This document shows positions 45,631-55,366 of a stretch of DNA of 64,000 bases, one piece after another. The notes beneath the pieces are model-generated. The model was not told the origin of the DNA and searched no databases. It worked only from the letters and a program-made list of their open reading frames with translations. The stretch lies in contig NZ_CP049074.1 in NCBI RefSeq assembly GCF_013343295.1, positions 1,407,501 through 1,471,500 of the forward strand, in the 5' to 3' direction. This DNA comes from Metallosphaera tengchongensis (GTDB taxonomy: Archaea; Thermoproteota; Thermoprotei_A; Sulfolobales; Sulfolobaceae). The stretch's first letter is position 1. Each line of letters opens with the position of its first letter. The position numbers were made by a program, and so were the translations under genes.

Positions 45631-45831
45631 TGTCCCATATCAAGGGTCTAAAATTTGGTCTCAGACCTTTCCCAATCCTCTAGGGCAAGGTTCCTATGAG
45701 GTCAGGAGGTTATTCTATCTGCATAGGATGCATCAAGGACTTGAAATCCATCTATCTAGTCCTCATCTCCTTAGTCCTCGAGATAGAAAAGTGATAGTCT
45801 TTATAGAGTATAAAGAAAACACTACAATTTT

Positions 45832-46689
45832 TCAGCTTACGATCTTCGATAGTTCCTCCCACATCTCATCCACATCGTTCTGTATCCTTTTCACGTCTTC
45901 ATCGCTGAGGTTAGCAAATCTCCCTTGCAACTTCAGATATTCCACCACTGGTTTTCTATTAGCTTTGTCCAGTAGGGTCTTGCTAACGCTCGTTAACCTT
46001 AACTTTCCGTCCTCTATTTCGTATAACGGCCATATTCCAGTCTCCACTGCAAGTTTCGCTACTTGAACCGTTAAACTGGAGTCGAACTTCCATCCAGGCG
46101 GGCATGGAGACAACAGGTGGATGTACCTGAAACCTGTGATGTCCTTTGCCTTCCTTATCTTAGCTTGATAGTCAAAAAGGTAAGCAATGGACGCTGTAGC
46201 CACATAAGGTACACCGTGCTGAGCCACTAGTTGCGGCAGAGGTTTCTTTCTCTCCCTCTTTCCGGAGGGGGTAGTCGTGGTCCATGCCCCATAGGGGGTT
46301 AACCCGGACCTTTGAACCCCAGTATTCATGTACGCTTCGTTATCGTAACAAACGTAAATGATATCCTCGTTTCTCTCAGCTGCACCGCTGAGCGAGGCGA
46401 AGCCTATATCCCCTGTTCCTCCATCTCCGGCCCAAACTACAACTGTGGCCTTTTCTCCTCTTGCATCTAAAGCGCTCTTCACACCTGAAGCTATAGCTGC
46501 CGAAGCAGCAAAGGCACTGTGGATCACTGGAACCTTCGAAGGCATTCCCTTGGAGTCCCCCATGATTACTGTGGTACACGATGCTGGGACTACGAGGACG
46601 GTATTCTTTCCGGTAACCTCCAGGAGAGCGTCCAATTCCCTAGGTATTGGGCATCCGGGACACGCTGCGTTTCCTCTCATGAGCATCAT
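45832..46689 (-). CDS. porB: pyruvate:ferredoxin oxidoreductase beta subunit
   Basis: The TPP-binding subunit of a four-subunit POR. It has a cluster-binding [12 protein letters not shown] start, the TPP/Mg motif [16 protein letters not shown] with NEAYMNTG downstream. Another Cys lies in LSPCPPGW. The enzyme converts pyruvate and CoA to acetyl-CoA, CO2 and reduced ferredoxin. I use ATG 46689, which overlaps the porA stop as ATGA; GTG 46698 would add three residues. Last gene of the operon. Confidence 0.92.
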   Translation of the reverse strand: MMLMRGNAACPGCPIPRELDALLEVTGKNTVLVVPASCTTVIMGDSKGMPSKVPVIHSAFAASAAIASGVKSALDARGEKATVVVWAGDGGTGDIGFASLSGAAERNEDIIYVCYDNEAYMNTGVQRSGLTPYGAWTTTTPSGKRERKKPLPQLVAQHGVPYVATASIAYLFDYQAKIRKAKDITGFRYIHLLSPCPPGWKFDSSLTVQVAKLAVETGIWPLYEIEDGKLRLTSVSKTLLDKANRKPVVEYLKLQGRFANLSDEDVKRIQNDVDEMWEELSKIVS

Positions 46690-47846
46690 AACAACCACCT
46701 CTCTTCTTCCAACTTTCCCTGACTCAGGTCCTCCAACACTTTCTGTATGTGCATGGGTCTAACGTCCTTTCCTCCTAGACCGCCTATGACGTTATGTATT
46801 GGAACATCAAGACCGTAGGATGACGACTTCACCTCTATTCCTAACACTCCGCCTGAGCCGAAGGAAACTGCCCTGTCCATAACTACCACCCCCCTTACCC
46901 TCCTAACATACTCCCTCACCTTCTCCTTGGGAAAGGGACGGAAAACCCTTATCTTTAAAAGACCTGCCCTTAATCCCTTGTCTCTCTCCCTCTGGGCTGC
47001 CACCCTTGCGTCCCCAGACCAAGCCCCCATGGAGATAACCAAGTAGTCTGCGTCCTCGCACATGTAACACTCCACTAAACCGTATTCCCTCCCTGTGATA
47101 TTTTCGTAGTCCTTTCCTATATCCTCTATAACCCTCTTTGCTCTCTCCATGCTCCTCTGTGCCTCGTATCTGTAGAACATGTAGTCCTCAGGTGTGGCTA
47201 CTGAACCCACCCCTACCGGATCGTCGAAATCAACCAGGTTGAATCTCCTTTCTGGGAGGAATTGATCCACCACCTCGTCAGGGAGCACCTCGACCCTCTC
47301 CATGGTGTGGGTGAGTATGAACCCGTCGAAGCCCATCATCACTGGAAGTGTGACGTTTTCATGCTCGGATATCCTGAACGCCATTAACGTCAAATCATAG
47401 GCCTCCTGAACATTCTCAGCGCTCATTTGTACCCAAATGGAGTCCCTTTTCCCCATAATGTCCTGGTGGTCATCTAAGATGGACCAAGGGGACGCAATTG
47501 CCCTAGTAGCTACTGCAGCCACCATGGGAACCCTTTGTCCTCCAGCCCAGTAAATCATCTCAGTCATGTAAAGAAGTCCCTGGGACGCGGTCGCTGTGAA
47601 GACTCTGGCTCCACTCAAAGCTGCCCCGTACACTGAGGCCAAGGCCGAGTGTTCGCTCTCAACCCTGATGAGCCTAGCCTTAAGCTGGCCTTTGTCTATG
47701 TACTCAGATAATTTCTCCAACATGGTAGTCTGCGGTGTAATGGGATAAACAGCCAGCACCTGCGGTTTAGCCTGCCTCACAGCGTAAGCTACCGCGTGGT
47801 TTCCAACCATACCTGTTACAATGCTCCTCTTATACGTTGTCTGCAT
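46686..47846 (-). CDS. porA: pyruvate:ferredoxin oxidoreductase alpha subunit
   Basis: A 386-residue alpha subunit with [20 protein letters not shown] and [13 protein letters not shown] at the N-terminus (PITPQ is the family hallmark of substrate and TPP contact). [19 protein letters not shown] and a C-terminal domain that starts near residue 250 complete it. One base separates it from porD. The overlap with porB shows coupled synthesis. Confidence 0.93.
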   Translation of the reverse strand: MQTTYKRSIVTGMVGNHAVAYAVRQAKPQVLAVYPITPQTTMLEKLSEYIDKGQLKARLIRVESEHSALASVYGAALSGARVFTATASQGLLYMTEMIYWAGGQRVPMVAAVATRAIASPWSILDDHQDIMGKRDSIWVQMSAENVQEAYDLTLMAFRISEHENVTLPVMMGFDGFILTHTMERVEVLPDEVVDQFLPERRFNLVDFDDPVGVGSVATPEDYMFYRYEAQRSMERAKRVIEDIGKDYENITGREYGLVECYMCEDADYLVISMGAWSGDARVAAQRERDKGLRAGLLKIRVFRPFPKEKVREYVRRVRGVVVMDRAVSFGSGGVLGIEVKSSSYGLDVPIHNVIGGLGGKDVRPMHIQKVLEDLSQGKLEEERWLL

Positions 47847-47847
47847 T

Positions 47848-48114
47848 TCACTTCACCTCCTTGATCATCTCAATTGCAGCAGTTGGGCAGACCTGGGCAC
47901 ATACGCCACAACCTTTACAGTAATTGTAATCTATGGAAGGGTACAGGTTCTTTTCAAGGTCTATACTATTTTCTACGCAGTAAAAGAAGCATAGTCTACA
48001 CCTAGTGCACCTGTCGTAGTGAATTACCGGTCTCAAGACCCTCCACGTTCCGGTTAAACCCGCGGAACCTATGGTTGGTCTAGCTATGGGAATTCCAGGC
48101 TGTACTTTAATCAA
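47848..48114 (-). CDS. porD: pyruvate:ferredoxin oxidoreductase delta subunit (2[4Fe-4S] ferredoxin type)
   Basis: An 88-residue protein with two complete [4Fe-4S] motifs: [11 protein letters not shown] and [11 protein letters not shown] followed by P. It links the catalytic subunits to soluble ferredoxin. It overlaps porG by eight bases. Confidence 0.93.
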   Translation of the reverse strand: MIKVQPGIPIARPTIGSAGLTGTWRVLRPVIHYDRCTRCRLCFFYCVENSIDLEKNLYPSIDYNYCKGCGVCAQVCPTAAIEMIKEVK

Positions 48115-48649
48115 GTTCCCTCACCTCCCTCTTTCCGAGTGCCATTGCCTTGGCGTTGAGTTCACCAATCCTTCCTTTAAACTCCTCTTCGACGACAGTC
48201 TCAAGAGTTTCCAGTTTAGCAACCCCCAGAACTCTGTCCAGAGCCCCCAACATAGCTGTGTTGACGACGCTCCACCCAGCCATTACCAGCCCTAGGGATA
48301 TGGCTATCCTCGTGGCGTCAACGTAATACGTTCTTTTCCAAAGTTTCTTGGGGTTGCCTGAATTGAGGATCAGAATACCGTTATCTTTTATTCCCTCCAG
48401 CGGATTAATTACGTCTATCAACGTGGTGTCAAAGACTACGACAACGTCTGGATTGTAGACTCTCCTATGCAGGAGAATTGGCTCCTCAGATATCCTTACC
48501 TCACTCCTAACTGGGGCTCCTCTCCTCTCCCCTCCAAAGAACGGGATGGATTGAGCGTACTTCCCCTCCTGTATTGAAGCTTTGGCCAAGATCTCCCCTG
48601 CAGTGACTACCCCCTGTCCGCCCCTTCCAACTAGAGAAATTTCTATCAT
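48107..48649 (-). CDS. porG: pyruvate:ferredoxin oxidoreductase gamma subunit
   Basis: A 180-residue gamma subunit with the N-terminal [15 protein letters not shown] loop and [13 protein letters not shown] block typical of the family, likely the CoA or structural domain. It is first in the order porG-porD-porA-porB, the usual gene order for archaeal four-subunit POR. Confidence 0.93.
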   Translation of the reverse strand: MIEISLVGRGGQGVVTAGEILAKASIQEGKYAQSIPFFGGERRGAPVRSEVRISEEPILLHRRVYNPDVVVVFDTTLIDVINPLEGIKDNGILILNSGNPKKLWKRTYYVDATRIAISLGLVMAGWSVVNTAMLGALDRVLGVAKLETLETVVEEEFKGRIGELNAKAMALGKREVRELD

Positions 48650-48737
48650 GAATTACAATTGCATTCACAGGAATAAGGAAATGAGTTAGTATTCAGAAGT
48701 ACCATCAATGTTAACTCAGTTAAACACAAAAGGATGG

Positions 48738-49277
48738 TTAGCCCAGCATTATGGCATCTAATCTCACCACAGACTTGCCAAATATTCCCTTAACTAGTTT
48801 ATTCCACAGGGTTGAAGGTATCCTGAGATCCCTAGCCGTCTCCTCGTCTATTGGGCCAGGCCTTATCTTCATCTCGCTTACAATTCTCCTTATCCCGTAG
48901 ATGCACTCTGCGAAGACTGGACAGGTCTTGCATTCGTATTTGCTTGATCCCATGTCAATGAAAATTAAGTGGTTTTTAGAAGAGTAGAGAACACCGTTGT
49001 CCAGGTCTAGGGATGACTCCCTTGGTATGAACGGGATGACCGCCTTAAAGGATATGGCGTTGTCTTCCACCAGCCCCATTCTCTTGAGGTCCTCCAGGAT
49101 ATAGTAGTAATAGCTCTTGCTCAAGCCCAGGGTCTCCCTTCTATCTGAGGAGAGGACCTTCTGATAGTTTTCAGTCCCAAGTTTGTTGAAGTTCTCTCTG
49201 GACAACATGACTACCTTCTCGATTTTTTTAACCGGTCTATCCGTACTGAAAATCCTATAGTCGCACATTGTACTCAT
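48738..49277 (-). CDS. Cys-cluster putative regulator, paralog of the protein at 44406
   Basis: A 179-residue protein with VVMLSRENFNKLG, a helix-rich part with SKSYYYYILEDLKRMGLV like a winged helix, and the Cys set YECKTCPVFAECIYG. Another Cys lies in MCDYRIF at the start. Similarity to the product of 44406 covers nearly the whole length. It lies between porG and a radical SAM gene on the same strand. ATG 49277 and 49268 are both possible starts. Family not recognised. Confidence 0.65.
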   Translation of the reverse strand: MSTMCDYRIFSTDRPVKKIEKVVMLSRENFNKLGTENYQKVLSSDRRETLGLSKSYYYYILEDLKRMGLVEDNAISFKAVIPFIPRESSLDLDNGVLYSSKNHLIFIDMGSSKYECKTCPVFAECIYGIRRIVSEMKIRPGPIDEETARDLRIPSTLWNKLVKGIFGKSVVRLDAIMLG

Positions 49278-49347
49278 GATAATAAAAGATATTAAAATAT
49301 AAAATCACTTTTTCTCATTAAATTGGGTAAACTTAGTTTAACGGGGT

Positions 49348-50562
49348 TTACCGCATAATATTTTTAACGAGCTTAACAATTTTTTCATATGCTTCCCTCC
49401 TGCAGTCTAAACCATTGTAGCCCTTTCCCTCCAGGACGGAAAGAAACCTACAACCGCCAAAACACAGGGGTAGGAAGGGGCACTCCTTGCACTCTTCCCT
49501 AATTCTCAGGGTTTTTCTACCCAAGAGCTTCTCGTTCAAGGTCAAGGTTCCGTCTTCCTCCAGTCTACCCTTAACGTAAAGATGGTTCCCAGTGAAGGCC
49601 CAACAAGGGTAGATCTTACCTTCCGGGTCCACAACTATGTCCTCGTCCACGTAAGCTACGCATAGCCCAAGCCTGAAGATGTCCTGAGGTATCTTAAAGC
49701 CTCTCTCGTGGGCTTTCTGCCAGAAGGTTAGGAGCACATCTGACTCCGTCTCCCTTGGAATTACATTCTCCCACCACTCGTTCCTGAAGAGGTTGGTGTG
49801 GACGAGGTGCGGGTCTAACCTAACGTTTGAAATGCCCTCACTCTTCAACTCATCAAGGAGCTTGTCCACCTCATGGAAGTTGTGGACATCTATGTTAACC
49901 CTAAGTACCACTTTTACTCTATCCTGGAGTTCCCTAAGGTTTTTAACTATCACGTCGAATGATCCCCTTCCATCTATGTAATACCTTCTCCTATCATGCA
50001 CCTCCCTAGGTCCGTCTAGGGTTATTTGGACGTGGGAGAGTCCCAGGGGGGTTAGCCTATCTACCACTCCCTTGGTCAACATGGAGCCGTTCGTTACTAG
50101 GCTAAAGGAATAATCAACTCCTGGTAAGGATTTAGATATCTCCTCGATCCTCCTCAGCTCAAGCAGAGGCTCCCCGCCAAAATACGTGACCCTTACCTTC
50201 CTTCCGTTGTGGTTCTTGAGGATGTAGTTGATGAACCCTCTGATCACCCTATCAGACACAGACAAGTCCTTCCTGAAGCCCTTCTGGAAGCAATAGGAGC
50301 AGTCAAAGTTGCAGTTGTAGGTAAGTAGGAGGGTAGGCTCGAGGATCGGTTTCTTGAGAAAGTTCTCAACGGTATTCTCAAGGTCCCTGAACCCTGATGA
50401 GAATCCCTCCTCGATGATCCCCTTAAGGTGACCAGGGACTTCACCCCTCTTGAGGAGTTCTAACTCCTTCTGGTCCAGTTCAATCGCGTACCCTGTGAGC
50501 GTATTAAACAAAACGTTGTCAATAAAAACGTTGAACTTGGAAAGAGCCATGGGAGTTTTCAC
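49348..50562 (-). CDS. radical SAM/SPASM protein, peptide- or protein-maturase type
   Basis: A 404-residue radical SAM enzyme. The N-terminus (FNVFIDNVLFNTLTGYAIEL) resembles the leader-binding start of RiPP and quinohemoprotein maturases. The SAM cluster motif is CNFDCSYC (residues ~84-91) and FGGEPLL follows. The SPASM part has IYPCWAFTG and CKECPFLPLCFGGCRF, ligands for auxiliary clusters. It likely modifies a peptide or protein, but no small precursor gene was seen nearby. GTG 50562 and ATG 50550 are possible starts. Divergent from the U32/Ahb operon. Confidence 0.84.
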   Translation of the reverse strand: MKTPMALSKFNVFIDNVLFNTLTGYAIELDQKELELLKRGEVPGHLKGIIEEGFSSGFRDLENTVENFLKKPILEPTLLLTYNCNFDCSYCFQKGFRKDLSVSDRVIRGFINYILKNHNGRKVRVTYFGGEPLLELRRIEEISKSLPGVDYSFSLVTNGSMLTKGVVDRLTPLGLSHVQITLDGPREVHDRRRYYIDGRGSFDVIVKNLRELQDRVKVVLRVNIDVHNFHEVDKLLDELKSEGISNVRLDPHLVHTNLFRNEWWENVIPRETESDVLLTFWQKAHERGFKIPQDIFRLGLCVAYVDEDIVVDPEGKIYPCWAFTGNHLYVKGRLEEDGTLTLNEKLLGRKTLRIREECKECPFLPLCFGGCRFLSVLEGKGYNGLDCRREAYEKIVKLVKNIMR

Positions 50563-50568
50563 CTCACT

Positions 50569-50585
50569 CTCCCCAACTTGGGGAG
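50569..50585. promoter_or_regulatory. palindrome CTCCCCAA-C-TTGGGGAG
   Basis: Perfect 8-base arms with one central base just upstream of the radical SAM gene at 49348-50562 (minus). It could be an operator or form a hairpin in the mRNA leader. An alternative is a changed copy of the dispersed hairpin repeat, since CCTCAC and GGCTC flank it in similar places. Confidence 0.4.
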
Positions 50586-50728
50586 TATCCGCATCTCCCG
50601 GCTCTTCTTTCGATCCGGAGCAGTTTTTTAGTTGCCTGCATTAGGTGAGAAGATTGTGGGTTCCCTTTTTCTATTCCTAAGATCATTCCTTCATAAAACA
50701 CGTTAAAGGTAGTTAATCGTATAACAAG

Positions 50729-50736
50729 TTTAAATA
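50729..50736 (+). promoter_or_regulatory. TATA box of the U32 operon
   Basis: tttaaata, 24-31 bases before ATG 50760 but only 9-16 bases before ATG 50745. The spacing supports ATG 50760 as start of a leaderless message. Confidence 0.5.
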
Positions 50737-50759
50737 CAATAAAAATGAAGGAAATTCTC

Positions 50760-51893
50760 ATGAGGCTCGTTGTAGGAACGAACTTCGACGATACGTTAGT
50801 GGAGAAAATAAGGGAGTATCCAGTTACCCATATGTTCGGAAGCCATACCAAGACGTTGACTGGTCACGGTAGGGCGTCTTTCGTGTTGCCCACGATTGAC
50901 GACGAAAGGTTTAGAGCCCACCTTGAGGTAGTACACGGTTCCAAGATTAAGTTCCTCTACACTATGAACACTGCGACCCTTAACGGTGGGGAGTACTCAG
51001 AGAAGTACTTGACTCGTCTAAGGAATGAAATCGAGAGACTAGTTAACATGGGAGTAGACGGATTTGTCGTGGCGTTACCACTGCTGATAAAGTTAATAAA
51101 GAGGGAGCACCCTGATCTGGAGGTATCCATCTCCTCCTATGCTAGGATTTACAACTTGAGGGAGGTCGAGAATTTTGTGGATCTTGGTGCTGATACTGTG
51201 ATCTTACATGAGGATGACAACAGGAACTTTAGGCTTCTCAAGTCGCTGGAACGGTTCAAAGGTAAGGTCGACTTTGAAGTAATTACCAACAACTCCTGTC
51301 TTTGGGGATGCGCCTATAGGAGAACTCACGACATAGTCTCGTCCCAGAGCAGCGCAGAGAACGGGATAATTGCCTGGTTTGAGTACCCCATTCTGTTCTG
51401 CGCCACTGACGTGAGGAATGACCTCGCGAACATTGTGAGGATGAGGTGGATAAGACCGGAGGACCTGAGGGTTTATGAGGACCTTGGTATAGACAGGTTC
51501 AAGATCGCTGGAAGGAACAAGAGGACAGAGTGGATAGTCAGGGCAGTGAAGGCTTACGCTTCCAGGAAGTATGTAGGAAATCTCCTTGACATAGTGAGCT
51601 ACCCCCAGGGAAGAGCTGTACCTAAAGTAATGGAGAAGGTAAACGGACCCAAGGACTATGAGCTGTTGAAGGAGGTGTACGTGGACAACCTGAAATTCCC
51701 TGAGAACTGGCTATCGTTCTTCAAGTACAACGAGTGTGAGGAGAGGAGTTGCTCCGAATGTAGGTACTGCGATGCCGTAGCCAGACAGGTAATAAACGTG
51801 AACGGGATAGAACTGAACAGTTTGAGGTTGAATAGGGTTGAGGTGCCAATAGACCTCATACCGAGGTTTGGGGACAATGGTAAGGATCAATAA
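50760..51893 (+). CDS. U32 peptidase-family protein with Cys clusters
   Basis: A 377-residue TIM-barrel type U32 protein ([11 protein letters not shown] start; [27 protein letters not shown]). Cysteines occur in [17 protein letters not shown] and the C-terminal [12 protein letters not shown], enough for a [4Fe-4S] cluster as in UbiU/UbiV, the U32 proteins of O2-independent hydroxylation. TATA spacing supports ATG 50760; ATG 50745 adds five residues. It opens an operon with MBL, AhbD and AhbC proteins, which suggests a role in heme or another cofactor. Substrate not known. Confidence 0.78.
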   Translation: MRLVVGTNFDDTLVEKIREYPVTHMFGSHTKTLTGHGRASFVLPTIDDERFRAHLEVVHGSKIKFLYTMNTATLNGGEYSEKYLTRLRNEIERLVNMGVDGFVVALPLLIKLIKREHPDLEVSISSYARIYNLREVENFVDLGADTVILHEDDNRNFRLLKSLERFKGKVDFEVITNNSCLWGCAYRRTHDIVSSQSSAENGIIAWFEYPILFCATDVRNDLANIVRMRWIRPEDLRVYEDLGIDRFKIAGRNKRTEWIVRAVKAYASRKYVGNLLDIVSYPQGRAVPKVMEKVNGPKDYELLKEVYVDNLKFPENWLSFFKYNECEERSCSECRYCDAVARQVINVNGIELNSLRLNRVEVPIDLIPRFGDNGKDQ

Positions 51894-52569
51894 CATTAGG
51901 ATCATGGAATTGTTGGAACCTGACTTTTTCGGGGGTGTCCTAAACCACAACCTAGCGGTCGTGGAAAGAGGGCCCTCAGGAGGTCTCATGTTGATTGACA
52001 CGGGACTCCCAGGTTACCTGGAGACCATCGAAGAGTACCTTAAGTCATGGGGGTTCTCCATCGAGGACGTGTCCGATGTCGTTGTAACCCATTGGCATCA
52101 CGATCACGCTGGGAATGCGTCCGAAATCAGGAAGCTATCTGGAGCTAAGGTTTACGCTCATTATCTGGAGACATCTTACCTACTAGATCCCCCCACATAT
52201 CAGATATCGTATGCTGAGGTTACGGAAAGGTTGAAAGTTCCAGAGGAGGACTTCAAGAGAACCATGAGGAGGATAAACGACCTAAAGTACGATCCAGTAA
52301 TAGTGGACGTTACTTTAAGGGGAGGGGAGGACTTAGCTGGCTTTAAAGTCATACATGTCCCCGGGCATACCCCAGGGCACATAGCGTTATACAATGGGGA
52401 AGACCTAGTTGTGGGAGACGCAATGAGGGGGATAGGGGGAGAGCCCACCCCTCCACTGGAGTTCTTCTCATGGGACTACGAACTCTCCTTGGCTTCGTTT
52501 AGGAAGCTCTCTTCAATTCCCGCTAAGGTCATTGTCCCTTTCCACGGTGAGGTGATACAGAAGTGGTAG
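51877..52569 (+). CDS. metallo-beta-lactamase superfamily hydrolase
   Basis: A 230-residue MBL protein. The zinc site [10 protein letters not shown] is complete, with later ligands in [21 protein letters not shown] and VPFHGEV. These enzymes hydrolyse thioesters, esters or nucleic acids; the substrate here is unknown. It overlaps the U32 gene by 17 bases and the ahbD gene by 7. I use ATG 51877 over TTG 51868. Confidence 0.88.
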   Translation: MVRINNIRIMELLEPDFFGGVLNHNLAVVERGPSGGLMLIDTGLPGYLETIEEYLKSWGFSIEDVSDVVVTHWHHDHAGNASEIRKLSGAKVYAHYLETSYLLDPPTYQISYAEVTERLKVPEEDFKRTMRRINDLKYDPVIVDVTLRGGEDLAGFKVIHVPGHTPGHIALYNGEDLVVGDAMRGIGGEPTPPLEFFSWDYELSLASFRKLSSIPAKVIVPFHGEVIQKW

Positions 52570-53603
52570 CCCCTTACGTAGTGGTTTTGGAGAGCACTAA
52601 GGCGTGTGATTTAGCTTGCAAACATTGTAGGGCAAAAGCCATACCTAACAGGTTGCCAGGTGAGCTGTCCACAGAGGAGGTTAAACGTCTAGTTGATGAC
52701 CTCTCTGAATCTGGGGTGAAACTTTTCGTAATAAGTGGGGGAGACGCTTTAAAGAGGGATGACTTGTTTGAGATCCTCCGTTACTCCTCTAAGAGGATTA
52801 CCACTGCCCTTTCACCCAGTGGGAGCAGGATAGACCTTGGAGTGGCGAAGAAGATAATGGAGAGTGGAGTGTCCATGGTGTCCATTAGCATAGACGGACC
52901 AGAACACATCCACGATGAATTCAGAGGGGTCAGAGGGGCATTCAAAATGGCAAAGGACGCAGTGAAAGCGCTCAAGAGCGCTGGTATACCGGTTCAGATA
53001 AACTCTACAATCAGCAAGTACAACGTCAACGAGCTTGAGCTGTTAAAGGAAACCGTCCTAGGGATGGAACCTGTTTATTGGGATATATTCATGTTGATCC
53101 CTACAGGAAGAGCCACGAAAGAGATGATGGTTTCCCCCGAGGAAGGAGAGAGAGTTATGAGGACTGTAGCGCGTTGGAGGACTCAGGGAATTAACGTGAG
53201 GATGACGTGCGCCCCATATCTTGTGAGAGTAGTGAACGAGATGGGGGTGAGACCTGTCGCTCCAGACAGAAACTACGGAAGAAGGAGCGTACAAGGGGCT
53301 AGGGGATGTATGGCAGGGAATGGTTACGCCTTCGTTGCCTATGACGGTACTGTTTACCCATGCGGGTTCCTCCCAACGCCAGTGGGGAACATAAGGTACA
53401 AGAAGTTCAGCGAGATATATGAGAACTCCTTGCTTTTCAAGAGTTTGAGGGACCCATCTAAACTTCAGGGCAAGTGTGGGCTATGCGAGTACAAGACAGT
53501 TTGCGGAGGGTGCAGAGCGAGGGCTTTTAGCATAACTGAGGACGTCATGGCGGAGGATCCCTTCTGCACCTACGTCCCAAGCGTTATGAGGTTGAGAGCT
53601 TGA
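52563..53603 (+). CDS. ahbD: AhbD-like radical SAM Fe-coproporphyrin III decarboxylase (heme synthase)
   Basis: A 346-residue radical SAM/SPASM protein. SAM cluster: CDLACKHC (residues ~14-21), then SGGDALKRDDLFEI. The C-terminus CGLCEYKTVCGGCRARA followed by AEDPFC fits AhbD, which converts Fe-coproporphyrin III to heme b as the last step of the siroheme-dependent pathway. The start is GTG 52563 inside the end of the MBL gene. Adjacent ahbC supports the call. An alternative is another SPASM decarboxylase. Confidence 0.8.
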   Translation: MVAPYVVVLESTKACDLACKHCRAKAIPNRLPGELSTEEVKRLVDDLSESGVKLFVISGGDALKRDDLFEILRYSSKRITTALSPSGSRIDLGVAKKIMESGVSMVSISIDGPEHIHDEFRGVRGAFKMAKDAVKALKSAGIPVQINSTISKYNVNELELLKETVLGMEPVYWDIFMLIPTGRATKEMMVSPEEGERVMRTVARWRTQGINVRMTCAPYLVRVVNEMGVRPVAPDRNYGRRSVQGARGCMAGNGYAFVAYDGTVYPCGFLPTPVGNIRYKKFSEIYENSLLFKSLRDPSKLQGKCGLCEYKTVCGGCRARAFSITEDVMAEDPFCTYVPSVMRLRA

Positions 53604-54697
53604 TAAGCGTATCCAGACTAATTACCAAGAGACCTGAGGAGGCCGACAGGATAAGATATGCCGGTCTCAAGGATAGATACCCCTCTGTGTTAGTATTCAA
53701 TGTGACCAGAAATTGTAACTTACGGTGTAGACATTGCTATTCGAACTCAGGGACGCAACTGTTCACGGACCTACCTCTCTCATCGTGGTTAAACGCGGTA
53801 AAACAAGCGTCCGAAATGGGAGTAAAACACATATTGCTGTCCGGAGGGGAACCCCTGGCTAGGAGAGACATCCACATTATTGCCAAGGAGGCGCACGACC
53901 ACGGAATTAGGGTGGAGCTCTCCACTAACGGAACTATGGTCACTAGGGAGAGGCTGGAGGAGCTAAAGGGTTACATTGATTACGTAGGAATAAGCGTCGA
54001 TGGACCCGAGGTGGTTCACGACAAGTTCAGAGGTGTGGATGGAGCCTTTAAGAGAGCTATGAGGGGGATACACCTGTCAAGAGAGATGGGGATCAAGACG
54101 GGTCTCAGGTTCACGATAACCAAGGAGAACTACCATTACGTGGACTTCGTCTTCGAGCTGATGAAGAAGGAAGGGATAGACAGAGTATGCTTCTACCACC
54201 TAGCTTACGCCGGAAGGGCAGACAGGGAGATGGACATTGACAACTCAACAAGGTTGGGCGTAATTAGAAAGATCGTAGAGTACTCTAGAAGCGGGGAGTG
54301 GGAAGTCCTTACCGCTGACAACCCGGTGGACGGGATCCTCATATATAGGTTAACTGGGAGCCAAGCGGTCTTGGAACTTCTCAAGAGAAATGGAGGAAAC
54401 AAGTCGGGTGAGAGGATAGCCGACGTAACCCCTGAGGGTCTAGTTTACCCAGACCAGTTCACGCCTATACCGTTAGGGAGGATTGAGAATTTAAAGCAGA
54501 TATGGGATGAGCCCAACCATTTGGTTAAGGAACTTAGGAATAGGAAACTTCACGTTAAGTGCTCCTCTTGTAAATTCTTTGACGTATGCAATGGTGGGCT
54601 GAGGGGGAGAGCCCTAGCCCTATATGGTGACCTTTGGGAGAGAGACCCCTCATGCTACCTCCATGAAATAGAAAGAGATTTAGGGCTTAACGACTGA
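53600..54697 (+). CDS. ahbC: AhbC/NirJ-like radical SAM didecarboxysiroheme deacetylase
   Basis: A 365-residue radical SAM protein with CNLRCRHCYSNSG (residues ~38-50), LLSGGEPLAR and the NirJ/AhbC-type end CSSCKFFDVCNGGLRGRA followed by GDLWERDPSCYL. AhbC removes acetate chains from 12,18-didecarboxysiroheme to form Fe-coproporphyrin III, the substrate of AhbD. TTG 53600 overlaps the ahbD stop. The heme is needed by the cytochromes coded in this window. Heme d1-type NirJ is less likely since no other nir gene is near. Confidence 0.82.
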   Translation: MISVSRLITKRPEEADRIRYAGLKDRYPSVLVFNVTRNCNLRCRHCYSNSGTQLFTDLPLSSWLNAVKQASEMGVKHILLSGGEPLARRDIHIIAKEAHDHGIRVELSTNGTMVTRERLEELKGYIDYVGISVDGPEVVHDKFRGVDGAFKRAMRGIHLSREMGIKTGLRFTITKENYHYVDFVFELMKKEGIDRVCFYHLAYAGRADREMDIDNSTRLGVIRKIVEYSRSGEWEVLTADNPVDGILIYRLTGSQAVLELLKRNGGNKSGERIADVTPEGLVYPDQFTPIPLGRIENLKQIWDEPNHLVKELRNRKLHVKCSSCKFFDVCNGGLRGRALALYGDLWERDPSCYLHEIERDLGLND

Positions 54698-54720
54698 CGA
54701 TTTAAAGATCAGGGGAGAAT

Positions 54721-55089
54721 TTGAAAGGGTATGTCGTATTCTTTAAATGCCACAACGGAGTTGTGGAAACTGGTGGTAGGAAGAGCTTCAAGATAGAGGA
54801 AGGACTATACGCTTACGTCGGATCCTGCGGTATCTCTTGCGGAAAGAGGGTATCAAGACACTTGGATCCAGATAAGGAGAAGCTGCATTGGCACGTTGAC
54901 TACTTATCCAGAATGTGTGAACCTCTTGGTGCGTTGGTGTTAAACGTAGAGGAGAGGACCCTAGCCTCCTATCTTTCCAAATTTCCCTCTGTGAGGGGGT
55001 TCGGTTCCACAGACGACAGGGAGAACGAAAGTCACCTTTTCAAAGGAGAAGTTGAAGATATTCTGAGAGTCCTTCTATCTGAGAGGTAA
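54721..55089 (+). CDS. DUF123 (GIY-YIG-like) protein
   Basis: A 122-residue protein with the DUF123 traits YAYVGSCGISCGKRVSRHL, LHWHVDYL and RGFGSTD followed by SHLF. The family is related in fold to GIY-YIG nucleases and is widespread in archaea; its substrate is not known. The start is TTG 54721, 23 bases after ahbC. It is the last gene of the U32 operon or a gene of its own. Confidence 0.85.
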   Translation: MKGYVVFFKCHNGVVETGGRKSFKIEEGLYAYVGSCGISCGKRVSRHLDPDKEKLHWHVDYLSRMCEPLGALVLNVEERTLASYLSKFPSVRGFGSTDDRENESHLFKGEVEDILRVLLSER

Positions 55090-55098
55090 ACTAGTGTA

Positions 55099-55208
55099 CT
55101 GATTTCCTCCCAGCCATAGCGAGGGTTCCTCTCGTCGATTCTGGTCAACCTCTTCTATCTGATAAAAAGAACAGCAAATCTCGCCCTTTATGCCGGGAAG
55201 AGGCCAGA
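55099..55208. repeat. inverted pair of hairpin repeats (copies 9 and 10)
   Basis: The left arm starts CTGATTTCCTCCCAGCC in minus orientation; the right arm (55161-55208) runs plus: aaaaagaacagcaaatctcg ... gccgggaagaggccag. Together they form a ~110-bp unit with related inverted ends, like a minimal mobile element, though it may be two chance neighbours. Confidence 0.5.
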
Positions 55209-55334
55209 CGACTCTTACCAATTTATAAGTTAAACATTTTCATCTAGACTCATCAGTACATAAGTACCTTTAGACGCAATTTTTAGGGTTAGGCATAGCG
55301 ATATTACTAACAGCCGTTAACTTAAGAACTTTGT

Positions 55335-55366
55335 ATGGGTACCCATGCAATAGGGGTACCCATGCA
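55335..55366. repeat. 13-bp direct repeats holding GGGTACCC palindrome
   Basis: GGGTACCCATGCA occurs at 55337-55349 and again at 55354-55366. The first copy is part of the perfect palindrome ATGGGTACCCAT (55335-55346). The second copy includes the ATG of the ATPase fragment at 55362. Confidence 0.7.

Noticed and set aside
53600-54697. NirJ for heme d1 synthesis
   Set aside because: No nitrite reductase or other nir genes are in the window, and AhbD-like protein is encoded directly before it; AhbC is the simpler reading.
55335-55366. GGGTACCC repeats as a replication origin element
   Set aside because: No orc1/cdc6 gene or origin recognition boxes are near; only two copies, tied to the ATPase fragment start.
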